A stretch of DNA of 49,597 nt, taken from the NCBI GenBank assembly GCA_002478565.1, contig DLPC01000018.1, positions 81,215 through 130,811 on the forward strand. Reading direction: 5' to 3'. The DNA is from Flavobacteriales bacterium UBA7468 (GTDB lineage: Bacteria > Bacteroidota > Bacteroidia > Flavobacteriales_D > Crocinitomicaceae). The notes below the pieces were generated by a model. It saw only the letters and a list, made by a program, of their open reading frames with translations, made no database searches and was not told the DNA's origin. Numbering within the stretch: the first letter of the stretch is position 1; each line of letters starts with the position of its first letter. The translations under genes were made by a program, and so were the position numbers. Shown here piece after piece: positions 7,163 to 14,959 of this stretch.

Positions 7163-7933
7163 TTATTGGGCATCAAAGCGATATTTAATATAGCCTTTAG
7201 CGGTAGCACTCCCATCCGTAAAACGCGACATCTTTGCGTATTTCAAGGCTTGTTCAATCATACAGGGGCTGGCATTTGAACTTTTAGCAGCAATATATTG
7301 TGCCGAAGCCACCCTACCCCCATTCGTCACTTCTATTTCAATATAGACCGTTCCTGCAGCATTGAAGCCACAGGTATAGCCTGGATTGCGCACATACCAA
7401 GTGTTGTGATCATAGGCCGAACGGCCCGTTACACTGAAATCAACCATAACTGCACCCGCATATTGATTTGGGCTTGCATTAGAAGTGTTAGTTTGCGAAG
7501 CCGTAGGCTGACCTTGTTGTTTGAGTTGCTGAATTCGAGCTTGGCTCTGTTGTTTGATTTGTGCCCTAGCTGCTTCACCACCGGTTTCTGCAAAAACTTG
7601 CGTCTCAAAATCATGTGCACTTTGAGCCGGATTAGCTTGACCCTGCCCTGCTTCTTGTGTAGACCAGTCTTGTTCGGATGCAGGCCGCGTATCATTGATA
7701 TCACGTGCAATGCTCCGTAGCTCTTGAGCTTGCTGAACGTTCATTTCTTCGCGTAATTCTTGTTTTTCTTGTTCATCAAGTTGCTCCAGTTGGACTTCAT
7801 AGAGCTCCTCCCCTTGAATCAAATCTTCTTTGACTACCGTAGAGAGCTCCAAATAAATAAAAACACCCATATAAACACTCGCAACAACCACAAGTGCTCT
7901 CAGATAATGTTCGGATTTTAGTTGCCAATTCAT
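7163..7933 (-). CDS. TonB-like energy transducer family protein
   Basis: A 256-residue protein with one N-terminal membrane helix (YLRALVVVASVYMGVFIYLEL, about residues 10-30), a Gln- and Glu-rich middle (ELYEVQLEQLDEQEKQELRE onward) with little proline, and a C-terminal domain of about 90 residues that looks like TonB_C: TVYIEIEVTNGGRVASAQYI, then a Cys-Met-Ile helix and KGYIKYRFD at the end. TonB proteins span the periplasm to energise outer-membrane receptors. This one is coupled to a WG-repeat protein by an ATGA overlap, with no exbB or exbD nearby, so a structural or sensing role is equally possible. It is last in the operon that begins at 11358. Confidence 0.65.
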   Translation of the reverse strand: MNWQLKSEHYLRALVVVASVYMGVFIYLELSTVVKEDLIQGEELYEVQLEQLDEQEKQELREEMNVQQAQELRSIARDINDTRPASEQDWSTQEAGQGQANPAQSAHDFETQVFAETGGEAARAQIKQQSQARIQQLKQQGQPTASQTNTSNASPNQYAGAVMVDFSVTGRSAYDHNTWYVRNPGYTCGFNAAGTVYIEIEVTNGGRVASAQYIAAKSSNASPCMIEQALKYAKMSRFTDGSATAKGYIKYRFDAQ

Positions 7934-9768
7934 GGTAATCTTTCAATCAAGCGGTTTTCCTTTTCGAGGAAATAAGTCATTTTTTCTTCTTGAACCAATA
8001 ATAAGGTCTCGGCATCAAAGCGCGCAATACGCTGATAATTGGTTTCGAGGACTTGCTTTCCAGTGAGCGTCAACAACCCATCTTTGCCAGCATTTGATAC
8101 GAGTAAGTAAGTTTTCTCAAAGGGTTTGATTGCTTCAAAAGCGATGGGAATGGTGAATCCTTGGTTGATTTCGTAAATGCCTAACAAGCCATTTTGCTCT
8201 ATCAAAAAACCCAAACCTTGAAGCAAGCGTATAGATGTATAATCAAAATTCAAAATGGTTTTTCCAGTAGCATCGATCAGGCCATATTTTCCTTTTTTCT
8301 TGGCAATGGCCACCGCTGCTTGAAAAGGTAAAATTTCCTCAAAAGTGGCGGCTACTATTTCTTTACCATTCAACTTTAAGCCCTTTTTACCATTTTTTAT
8401 AAAAATGACGGGTAAATTTGGATCTGACAGCATTGAAGTTATTACTTCTGGCACAGTTACTTTTTGACTTTCAATATATTGCTCGATTTCTTCATAAACC
8501 ATCGGCTGGGAATTGAAAAGCACTCCGTCTGCCCAAGATAAGTAGTAACCTAAACTATCTTCCAACATTAAAGCACCGTTCTCTAACCTTTGAATGTCCT
8601 TGTATTGAAGAGGCACCACAAGCTTTCCCAAATGATTCAAAACACCGTAAAACTGTCCTTTTTTCGCAATAAAGGTGCGCAGTTGTGGATCAAAAATTTC
8701 ATCGTATTCAAATGGTGTTAACATTTCATTTTTCTTGTTGATGAGCCCCATTTTACCCTTGCTAGCCACAATTGCTGCTCCGTCGTAAAATGCACTTGCT
8801 TCATCGTAAGAACAATTTATCAGCAATTTCCCATCTCTATTGATAAAACCATATTTACCATTTTCTAGCCAAGGATATAGCACCGTCAATAATAAAGCTC
8901 CTTCTTTTTCTAATAAAGCTATATTGGGATAATCAGGATAATCTTTTTTAAACGATTCTAAGCGCTCCACACTGTATTCGTGCATGTAAAGCTTGTAGAC
9001 TTCTCTCCAAGCCTCTTCGATATTGGGAGAATTTGGGTAGTGACGTACAAAATGAGTATAGGCCTCGAGTGACCCTTCTGATTTAGTGAGCTCATACAAG
9101 CGCGACCATGCCTGATTGATATATCGGTGGGCTGGATTATTTAAAATAAATTGCGCCAATACATTTTCGTTATTAGCCGAAGTTTGTTCTAGGTAATATA
9201 TTTCTTCATATTTCAATTGGGCTTCAGCAAATTGTTTAGCTTCAGGATAACTGTTTATGAATTGAATAAAACCAGCTGAATTGTTCAGGAGCAGCGCGTC
9301 TTGATAGGCAATAGAATCTCTTGCAGAAGTAGCGGAAGTAAAAATATTTTCTATGCTAGCATATCGCTTTCTCACTCGTTCTAACGATGCAATTGAAGCG
9401 TTGTCTAACACTTGCTTGAGCTCTTGGTTTGCCAAATAATTGAATTGATGCGCAAGAGTTGCATCAGTATAGTTGAGTATTAACGCTAGTTTTTCCTTTT
9501 CTTTAGGAGTGGCAACCTTTAGACATTGGTTGGCTTTCAAAAAATAAAAATAGGCACTATCTGAATTGAAGGAATAATTGGTAAGATAGTAGTTGAGTAA
9601 GCCAAAAGAGGCAGCAGCTGGATGCTTTTCAAGTGAGCGCTGTAATAATTGATAACTAGTACCAAAATTACTTTGATCTAGTTCTTTCATGGCCTTGACC
9701 ACATTTTTTTGAGACCAAAAAGACCAATAAAAACAGCAAATAAAAAACAAGGAAGCGACAATCCTCAT
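7930..9768 (-). CDS. WG-repeat protein with TPR-like N-terminal half
   Basis: A 612-residue envelope protein of unknown role. An N-terminal hydrophobic segment (VASLFFICCFYWSFWS) is a signal peptide or anchor. Residues about 20-290 are helical with repeated FxxxYPxxxxxxxAxxxxxxxY units (FINSYPEAKQFAEAQLKYEE, FVRHYPNSPNIEEAWREVY), resembling TPR-like arrays. Residues about 298-600 carry roughly seven WG-type repeats, such as YGFINRDGKLLINCSYDEA, MGLINKKNEMLTPFEYDEI and YGLIDATGKTILNFDYTSI. WG repeats are thought to form solenoids for binding, with no enzymatic residues. It overlaps nadE and the TonB-like gene by 4 bp each (ATGA), so all three are likely co-translated. Confidence 0.75.
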   Translation of the reverse strand: MRIVASLFFICCFYWSFWSQKNVVKAMKELDQSNFGTSYQLLQRSLEKHPAAASFGLLNYYLTNYSFNSDSAYFYFLKANQCLKVATPKEKEKLALILNYTDATLAHQFNYLANQELKQVLDNASIASLERVRKRYASIENIFTSATSARDSIAYQDALLLNNSAGFIQFINSYPEAKQFAEAQLKYEEIYYLEQTSANNENVLAQFILNNPAHRYINQAWSRLYELTKSEGSLEAYTHFVRHYPNSPNIEEAWREVYKLYMHEYSVERLESFKKDYPDYPNIALLEKEGALLLTVLYPWLENGKYGFINRDGKLLINCSYDEASAFYDGAAIVASKGKMGLINKKNEMLTPFEYDEIFDPQLRTFIAKKGQFYGVLNHLGKLVVPLQYKDIQRLENGALMLEDSLGYYLSWADGVLFNSQPMVYEEIEQYIESQKVTVPEVITSMLSDPNLPVIFIKNGKKGLKLNGKEIVAATFEEILPFQAAVAIAKKKGKYGLIDATGKTILNFDYTSIRLLQGLGFLIEQNGLLGIYEINQGFTIPIAFEAIKPFEKTYLLVSNAGKDGLLTLTGKQVLETNYQRIARFDAETLLLVQEEKMTYFLEKENRLIERLP

Positions 9769-10544
9769 ATCAAGGTTACTTTGAGATCTTGCGGAATTTC
9801 ACAAACTGGTATAGGAAGCATTTTGTGTTGATTGGCTTGATTCAAACGTGTGTAAATTGTAAGCACCTCTTTTTGGCGCGCTGTAATTGCTGCTTGGTCG
9901 CCGTGAAATTGCATGGCCCACTCAAGTTCTGGGTAAGTAGCGCCGATTTGATCTTCATCTGAGCGGCCATCTTCCCAAAGCCCATCTGTTGGCTTGGCAT
10001 CAAGGATGGATTGAACCACGTGTAGCTCTTTTGCTAATTTGAAAACTTCGGTTTTATATAAGTCAGCTATGGGGCTGATGTCTACACCGCCGTCTCCGTA
10101 TTTGGTATAAAAACCTACGCCGAAATCTTCAACTTTATTGCCGGTTCCAGCCACCAAACAACCGTTGGCTTGCGCCAGGGCATAAAGTGTGGTCATGCGC
10201 AATCTTGCGCGCGTATTTGCCAAAGCAAGACGCTGCTCTGTAGGGTCCAAGCCAAGTGTAGTCTCAAGTACATTAAAACTCGGTGTGAGGTCTATTTCTT
10301 TTAGCAGCACGTTAGCATGCGCCTTTTTCAAGGCTGCCATTTGCTCGAGCGCTCTATCCAATTCAGCCCTTGTTTGCCGAATGGGCATGTTGACTAATAT
10401 TGTTTTTGCACCTGTGAGTGCACACAAAGTTGAGGTGAGTGCTGAATCGATACCACCCGAGACACCAACTACAAATCCTTGCGCATGTGCTTTGGTTTGA
10501 TAAGACTTTAACCAGTTTGTGATATGTTCGGCAACAGTATGCAT
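9765..10544 (-). CDS. nadE: NH3-dependent NAD+ synthase
   Basis: Last step of NAD synthesis: amidates deamido-NAD using ATP and ammonia in the cytoplasm. The 259 residues are the size of the short, ammonia-dependent form with no glutaminase domain. The PP-loop SGGIDS is at residues 29-34. VAGTGNKVEDFGVGFYTKYGDGGVDI (in part), DLYKTEVFKLAKEL and GLWEDGRSDEDQIGATY are the NAD synthase signatures. It begins 1 bp after the outer-membrane protein gene and overlaps the WG-repeat gene by 4 bp. nadE next to gldB is a recurrent Flavobacteriia arrangement; here they are divergent with one gene between. Confidence 0.93.
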   Translation of the reverse strand: MHTVAEHITNWLKSYQTKAHAQGFVVGVSGGIDSALTSTLCALTGAKTILVNMPIRQTRAELDRALEQMAALKKAHANVLLKEIDLTPSFNVLETTLGLDPTEQRLALANTRARLRMTTLYALAQANGCLVAGTGNKVEDFGVGFYTKYGDGGVDISPIADLYKTEVFKLAKELHVVQSILDAKPTDGLWEDGRSDEDQIGATYPELEWAMQFHGDQAAITARQKEVLTIYTRLNQANQHKMLPIPVCEIPQDLKVTLI

Positions 10545-10545
10545 G

Positions 10546-11358
10546 TTAAAATAATAAGGTGAATTTTACATTGGCCTGATTCATCATCGCTTGATTGCGG
10601 AAATAGGTTGGCAGCCCTACCTCATTTGCCATAAACAAGGTATAATTTTGCTCCTTGGATGTCAGGTGCAAAGGCATGAAGCCGTACTGATAACCCAATT
10701 CAACAAGTAAACAAGTTGAACCTGAAAAATTCCATTCAGCACCCAAATTGATAAACAAGCCTGCATTGTAAAAAAACAAATCTTTTTTAGCGATCATGCC
10801 CGTGTTTTCTTGAAAGTCACCAATTTCTGAGGTACTATTGGAAGAAAATCCGATGTCGTCAACGGTATTTGAAAGCAAGAACCTGTTCTGTAGACCAAAC
10901 TTAACAACCCCGCGGTAATCCCCGATGAAATCGGTTCTAAAAGCCATTCCGATAGGCAAGCCCAAATAAAGCGGCTTGTAGGTGCGCTCTGTAAGGCGAT
11001 AATATTTATCTGCAGCTAACGTTTCATCTTTAGTTTTGATGATTTGATCCGTATAACGATAAAACACATCTTGTTGGGTAACCTTGTAATTGAAGCGTTC
11101 TAAATTGAACTCGACTCCGCCTAAAAAAGCAATATTTTGAGATTCTTTGGTCGCTTTGATGAAATTGACCCCGACTGAGGTACTGAGGCCCGGTTGTGCC
11201 TCTAGCAAAGAGGTGCCCATCTTCAGAAAATTAAAACCAACCGCGCCGGTGATCCCACCTTGCAGCTTTTTTTCAGCGACAGCTTGCCCGAAAGATTGAT
11301 GAGTGAAGGCTCCGATCAAGAAGCAAAAAAACAAGTGTTGCAGCTGTATTGATTTCAT
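10546..11358 (-). CDS. Predicted outer-membrane beta-barrel protein
   Basis: A 270-residue protein with a Sec signal peptide (LQHLFFCFLIGAFTHQSFGQ, cleaved about residue 25). The remainder alternates polar and apolar residues in beta-strand style (YLGLPIGMAFRTDF, LLVELGYQYGFMPLHL) and ends in Phe (VKFTLLF), as barrels do. It resembles the PorT/OMP_b-brl class, but I cannot name a specific member. Being first in the operon with nadE, the WG-repeat protein and the TonB-like protein suggests envelope work, apart from nadE. Its promoter appears to lie face to face with that of gldB. Confidence 0.6.
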   Translation of the reverse strand: MKSIQLQHLFFCFLIGAFTHQSFGQAVAEKKLQGGITGAVGFNFLKMGTSLLEAQPGLSTSVGVNFIKATKESQNIAFLGGVEFNLERFNYKVTQQDVFYRYTDQIIKTKDETLAADKYYRLTERTYKPLYLGLPIGMAFRTDFIGDYRGVVKFGLQNRFLLSNTVDDIGFSSNSTSEIGDFQENTGMIAKKDLFFYNAGLFINLGAEWNFSGSTCLLVELGYQYGFMPLHLTSKEQNYTLFMANEVGLPTYFRNQAMMNQANVKFTLLF

Positions 11359-11374
11359 GTTGTCTGATTAATGT

Positions 11375-11382
11375 TAATTTTG
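11375..11382 (+). promoter_or_regulatory. -7 element for gldB
   Basis: TAATTTTG matches TAnnTTTG exactly, 19 bp before the gldB ATG. A possible TTG at 11349-11351 is 23 bp upstream, slightly longer than usual. Confidence 0.5.
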
Positions 11383-11384
11383 AA

Positions 11385-11392
11385 CAAAAATA
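11385..11392 (-). promoter_or_regulatory. -7 element for the outer-membrane protein/nadE operon
   Basis: TATTTTTG on the minus strand matches TAnnTTTG, 26 bp before the ATG at 11358. It lies only 2 bp from the plus-strand -7 element of gldB, so the two promoters would overlap. No clear -33 element is visible, because it would fall inside the gldB coding start. Confidence 0.4.
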
Positions 11393-11401
11393 ATAATATT
11401 C

Positions 11402-12406
11402 ATGAAACGAGGCCTTGGTCTGCTTGCTATACTCTGCTTAGTTTTTGCCTGTCAGCAAGACCCTTATGACGTCGACATTGAGCAGCTCCCCGCTGAGCTC
11501 ACCGCACTCAACTTGGATTCTGCACTTCGCGCCCAACCTCAACAAAAACTGAGCCAATATGTAAGTAAACTATACAAGCAAGATACTGAAGCCATCGAGT
11601 TTTGCTTGCCGTATGCGTTGCAAATCCCACTGAAACCCGATTCATCATTAAAAAATGCCTTCAGACAAAGCGTTAACAATCCATTCAATGCACAAGTATT
11701 CACTGCACTTGACACCATGAATCATTGGCGGCAACAAGTCCATCGAGAAATCAGTAATGCATTCAAAAGACTACAAGTTTTAGCTCCAGGTCTTGCCCGC
11801 CCAAAACAACTCTATTTTGCCTATACACAATTTGCTGCGAGTGCCTTTAGCTCTAATAAAACCATTGTCATCGGGCAAGAACGCTATTTGGGTCCACAGC
11901 ACCCTGTGATTCAAATGCTACCCGAACAACAATTTTACCGTTGGATTAAAAATGGTTTGGCTCCCAAATATGCCTCTACTGATGCCATTTTGGTTTGGCT
12001 CAGCACCCAACTGATCAAAGAAACTGACGACAACTTTGCAAGTGAAATGATTCGCTGGGGTAAACTATTGGTCATTCTTGATATTTTGCTTCCGGAACAA
12101 AGCATTGCCACCAAGTTAAGATATGAGCAAAAAGCCTATGAATGGGCAGTAGCCTCTGAATCTAAATTCTGGGAATACCTTGTGGAGCAACAATTATTGT
12201 TCAAAACTGACCAAGAACTCAACATGAATCTGTTAAACGAAGGCCCCTACTCGATTGGTCTCCCTCAGGAAAGCCCTGATCGAATGGGTCGTTTTCTAGG
12301 CTATCAAATCGTCAAACAATACCTAGATGCGCAAGAGCCAAGCATTCAAGAATTGATCAATACGCCGTATAACCGAATTTTACAAAAATATCAAGTACCA
12401 AAATGA
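11402..12406 (+). CDS. gldB: Gliding-motility lipoprotein GldB
   Basis: A 334-residue lipoprotein (ILCLVFACQQ, lipobox Cys at residue 17) of the GldB family, required for gliding in Flavobacterium johnsoniae and linked to the T9SS apparatus. Recognisable family blocks: FAYTQFAASAFSSNKTIVIGQERYLG around residues 140-165 (read in part), the EMIRWGKLLVILDILLPE block near 220, ESKFWEYLVEQQLLF near 260, and the C-terminal GPYSIGLPQESPDRMGRFLGYQIVKQY region (in part). The next gene is gldC, overlapping by 4 bp (ATGA), which is the standard pairing. Whether this organism glides cannot be told; gldB also occurs in non-gliding Bacteroidota. Confidence 0.9.
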   Translation: MKRGLGLLAILCLVFACQQDPYDVDIEQLPAELTALNLDSALRAQPQQKLSQYVSKLYKQDTEAIEFCLPYALQIPLKPDSSLKNAFRQSVNNPFNAQVFTALDTMNHWRQQVHREISNAFKRLQVLAPGLARPKQLYFAYTQFAASAFSSNKTIVIGQERYLGPQHPVIQMLPEQQFYRWIKNGLAPKYASTDAILVWLSTQLIKETDDNFASEMIRWGKLLVILDILLPEQSIATKLRYEQKAYEWAVASESKFWEYLVEQQLLFKTDQELNMNLLNEGPYSIGLPQESPDRMGRFLGYQIVKQYLDAQEPSIQELINTPYNRILQKYQVPK

Positions 12407-12747
12407 GCGAGCAAATTTCAAAAACATCAGAAATCAGTATCCAAGTAGGGCTTAACGAAAATTTACTACCATTGCGCATGCTGTGGTCCGCAAGTGATGG
12501 CCAAATCAAAGATGCAGAAGCTGCTGCATTTTTGTTGTCTATATGGGATCCTAAGGAAAAAAATACCATGAAAATTGACCTCTGGACCAAAGACATGACC
12601 ATAGAAGAAATGAAACAGTTTTTTCACCAAACCTTGCTCACTTTAGCCGATACTTTTGAAAAAGCAACTGGCGAACACTTGATCTCTGAAGATCTCCGAG
12701 ACTACTGCTATCATTTTGCCGATAAAATGAATATACTGCCTGAATAA
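12403..12747 (+). CDS. gldC: Gliding-motility protein GldC
   Basis: A 114-residue cytoplasmic protein of the GldC family: EISIQVGLNENLLPLRMLWSASD (in part) at the start, then KAFLLSIWDP-like AAAFLLSIWDPKEKNTMKID, and a C-terminal LRDYCYHFADKMNIL. GldC improves gliding in Flavobacterium but is not strictly needed; its biochemical role is unknown. It overlaps gldB by 4 bp and the next gene by 1 bp (TAATG). Confidence 0.92.
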   Translation: MSEQISKTSEISIQVGLNENLLPLRMLWSASDGQIKDAEAAAFLLSIWDPKEKNTMKIDLWTKDMTIEEMKQFFHQTLLTLADTFEKATGEHLISEDLRDYCYHFADKMNILPE

Positions 12748-13541
12748 TGAAGACCATTATTCAAAAAATGGGAACTGAACATGCCCAAACCATTCAATAT
12801 TTTCTCAAAACAGAAAATGGAAATATTGGGCTGAATGACGCTATCGGCAAAGAAATCCACTTACAATTTACGGGGCAAATTTTTTGTAGAGAATGTCAAA
12901 AAAAAATCAATAAAACTTTTGGAGAAGGCTTTTGTTTCAATTGCTTTTCAACGGCAGGAGCCGCAAGCCCTTGTATAATAAGACCTGAACTGTGCCAAGC
13001 GCATCTCGGACTTGGTCGTGATCCCGAATTTGAACAACGCAACCACAATCAACCTCATCTGGTTTATTTAGCGCTCACACAACAGATCAAGGTTGGGATT
13101 ACTCGAAAAACGCAAATGCCAACTCGTTGGATAGATCAAGGTGCAAATGCAGCTATCATACTGGCTGAGACGCCAAATAGGTATTTAGCAGGGCTTATTG
13201 AAGTAGCCCTTAAAGATCATTTTACCGATAAAACTAATTGGCAACAAATGTTGCGCAATGTGCCCCCAACAGAAGACTCAGACCTCAGCACCGAAAAATG
13301 GGAACTAGAAGAACTCCTTCCTCAAGACCTTACGCAATACTGGACCGACGACGATGAAATTTGGCATTTCAATTATCCCGTCCTACAATACCCAGAAAAA
13401 ATTCAAGCGCTCTCTTTCGATAAAACACCAGAAATCAGCGGGATTTTGACTGGAATCAGGGGGCAATATTTGTATTTTGACCAAACAAAAGTGCTTAACT
13501 TGCGCAAACACACAGGCTACGAAACTATATGGCAACTCTAA
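12747..13541 (+). CDS. DUF2797 protein with zinc-ribbon-like cysteines
   Basis: A 264-residue protein of the DUF2797 family, function unknown. It has paired cysteines C47-x2-C50 and C63-x2-C66, further Cys at 76 and 83, as in a zinc site. The middle reads VYLALTQQIKVGIT followed by RWIDQGA, which resembles the two strands and Arg helix of GIY-YIG folds; that is my inference. It starts in the gldC stop codon (TAATG) and overlaps the gtrA-type gene by 13 bp, so it belongs to the gldB operon. Cytoplasmic by lack of a signal or membrane segment. Confidence 0.82.
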   Translation: MKTIIQKMGTEHAQTIQYFLKTENGNIGLNDAIGKEIHLQFTGQIFCRECQKKINKTFGEGFCFNCFSTAGAASPCIIRPELCQAHLGLGRDPEFEQRNHNQPHLVYLALTQQIKVGITRKTQMPTRWIDQGANAAIILAETPNRYLAGLIEVALKDHFTDKTNWQQMLRNVPPTEDSDLSTEKWELEELLPQDLTQYWTDDDEIWHFNYPVLQYPEKIQALSFDKTPEISGILTGIRGQYLYFDQTKVLNLRKHTGYETIWQL

Positions 13542-14005
13542 TTCGCAATATTCTTGACCTTTTCTATCCTTTGTTTCGTCGATTTTTTGACAAACAAACC
13601 TATTATTATGCAGCTTGCGGCGGTGGAAATTTAGTTTTGAGTTGGTTGTTGTTTTTTGTTTTTTATCAATACCTATTTGCCAAAAGAATTTTTCAGTTCG
13701 ACCTCGGTAATTTGCATTACATCATTTCTGCCTACACCCTAAGCTCAATGCTTTGTTTTGTTTTGGCATTTTTGCTTGGATTTTACCTCAACAAATTTGT
13801 TGTTTTCACACAAAGCAACTTAGGCGCTGCAACCCAATTGATACGCTACAGCATGAGCGCTGTGTTAACCTGGATTGGCAACTATTTGCTACTCAAAACT
13901 TTTATTGAAGGTTTTGGGTTCTTTCCTTCCATTGCCAATGTATTATCAAGTGCCGCTATGGTTGTGGTTGCCTATTTAATACAGCGCAATTTTACGTTTA
14001 AATAA
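13529..14005 (+). CDS. GtrA-family membrane protein
   Basis: A 158-residue protein with four predicted membrane helices, spanning most of the length from residue 27 (YAACGGGNLVLSWLLFFVFY) to the C-terminal AYLIQRNFTFK. The GGG near the start of the first helix and the closing RNFTF are typical of GtrA. Family members are thought to help move lipid-linked sugars across the inner membrane for polysaccharide or teichoic-acid decoration. Last gene of the gldB operon; a role in glycosylating surface proteins would fit but is not shown. The 21-bp gap to the convergent gene has no hairpin terminator. Confidence 0.85.
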   Translation: MATLIRNILDLFYPLFRRFFDKQTYYYAACGGGNLVLSWLLFFVFYQYLFAKRIFQFDLGNLHYIISAYTLSSMLCFVLAFLLGFYLNKFVVFTQSNLGAATQLIRYSMSAVLTWIGNYLLLKTFIEGFGFFPSIANVLSSAAMVVVAYLIQRNFTFK

Positions 14006-14026
14006 CGCAACAGCAGGGACTACACT

Positions 14027-14959
14027 TTATTGACAAACGAGGGTGTCTATCCAAGGAGAATATGCCGCCCAAATACCCAAAGCACCCCCCGTAATGTTTG
14101 TAGGGATATTTGTCGGGACCGCAAAAGGACTTCCACCAGAATACATCTGATTGTATTTCTTTTCAAAATAATTGTATTCTTTGGGACCAATTTTAGAAAA
14201 CTTCACAACCACTGTATCTCCTAATTTATAAAAACCTCTATACGGATTATTGCTCGTCGTATCTTGAAAACTCATGGGATTTTCATAACCGTACTCAAAG
14301 GTGAGACCGTTGAAAAATTTATCGTTAAAGTAAGGATTGAAGGTTTTGGTAAAAGTAGCATCAGAAAGGTATTTCACCTCCCAGCAATAGGCATCTGTGG
14401 AAGAGGCAGGATCTGATAGTTTGGCCCAAGAAAAGCCACGATCTGTGAAATTTCCTTCCGGTTTCCAATAAAGTGAATCTAAGGCAACAGGTTCTGAAAT
14501 TTTGGAGCTTGAGTTGTAAGTTTTCCCGTTATGCTGAATTTGTAGCGTGTAGGTTTTGCCCACCTCACCGATCATACCTAATGAAATATAAGCACACAAA
14601 TGCAAGCTGCTCAATTGTGCAGCTGGAATACCAAAAATCCCGGAAGCGATGTCTTCTAAACCCGGAGGCAAATCATCGGTGCAAATTTTTGTAAGCGTGT
14701 CTGTCTGAGTACCATTTGAAAGGACGACAACAGCATCATCGACAAAACTGTTGAGATAAGATTCAAAATTGGTGCTTGCATAGACATTACTTGTTTTAGA
14801 AAGCAAAACAATAGCTGGCAAACCGGTTTCAATGCGGCCGTCAACGACAAGTTGTTCTTTGTAGCCAGGCAAGTCAATTTGAACTTCTTTGGTACAAGAA
14901 GTAATGATGCTGAATGCTACCAACAGTAGCGCGCTAAATTTTAAAATTCGAAATTCCAT
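14027..14959 (-). CDS. DUF4249 lipoprotein
   Basis: A 310-residue lipoprotein (FSIITSCTKEV, lipobox Cys near residue 22). It carries the DUF4249 pattern: KEVQIDLPGYKEQLVVDGRIETG (in part) at the start, then GKTYTLQIQHNGKTYNSSSKI and EPVALDSLYWK, and a central DAYCWEVKYLSD. DUF4249 proteins are usually encoded beside a TonB-dependent receptor and are presumed to be its outer-membrane partner, with ligand unknown. Its start overlaps the receptor gene end by 19 bp. Its last residues are WIDTLVCQ, ending near the convergent gtrA-type gene. Confidence 0.85.
   Translation of the reverse strand: MEFRILKFSALLLVAFSIITSCTKEVQIDLPGYKEQLVVDGRIETGLPAIVLLSKTSNVYASTNFESYLNSFVDDAVVVLSNGTQTDTLTKICTDDLPPGLEDIASGIFGIPAAQLSSLHLCAYISLGMIGEVGKTYTLQIQHNGKTYNSSSKISEPVALDSLYWKPEGNFTDRGFSWAKLSDPASSTDAYCWEVKYLSDATFTKTFNPYFNDKFFNGLTFEYGYENPMSFQDTTSNNPYRGFYKLGDTVVVKFSKIGPKEYNYFEKKYNQMYSGGSPFAVPTNIPTNITGGALGIWAAYSPWIDTLVCQ

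Noticed and set aside
14006..14026. Terminator between the convergent gtrA-type and DUF4249 genes
   Set aside because: No inverted repeat is visible in the 21-bp gap.
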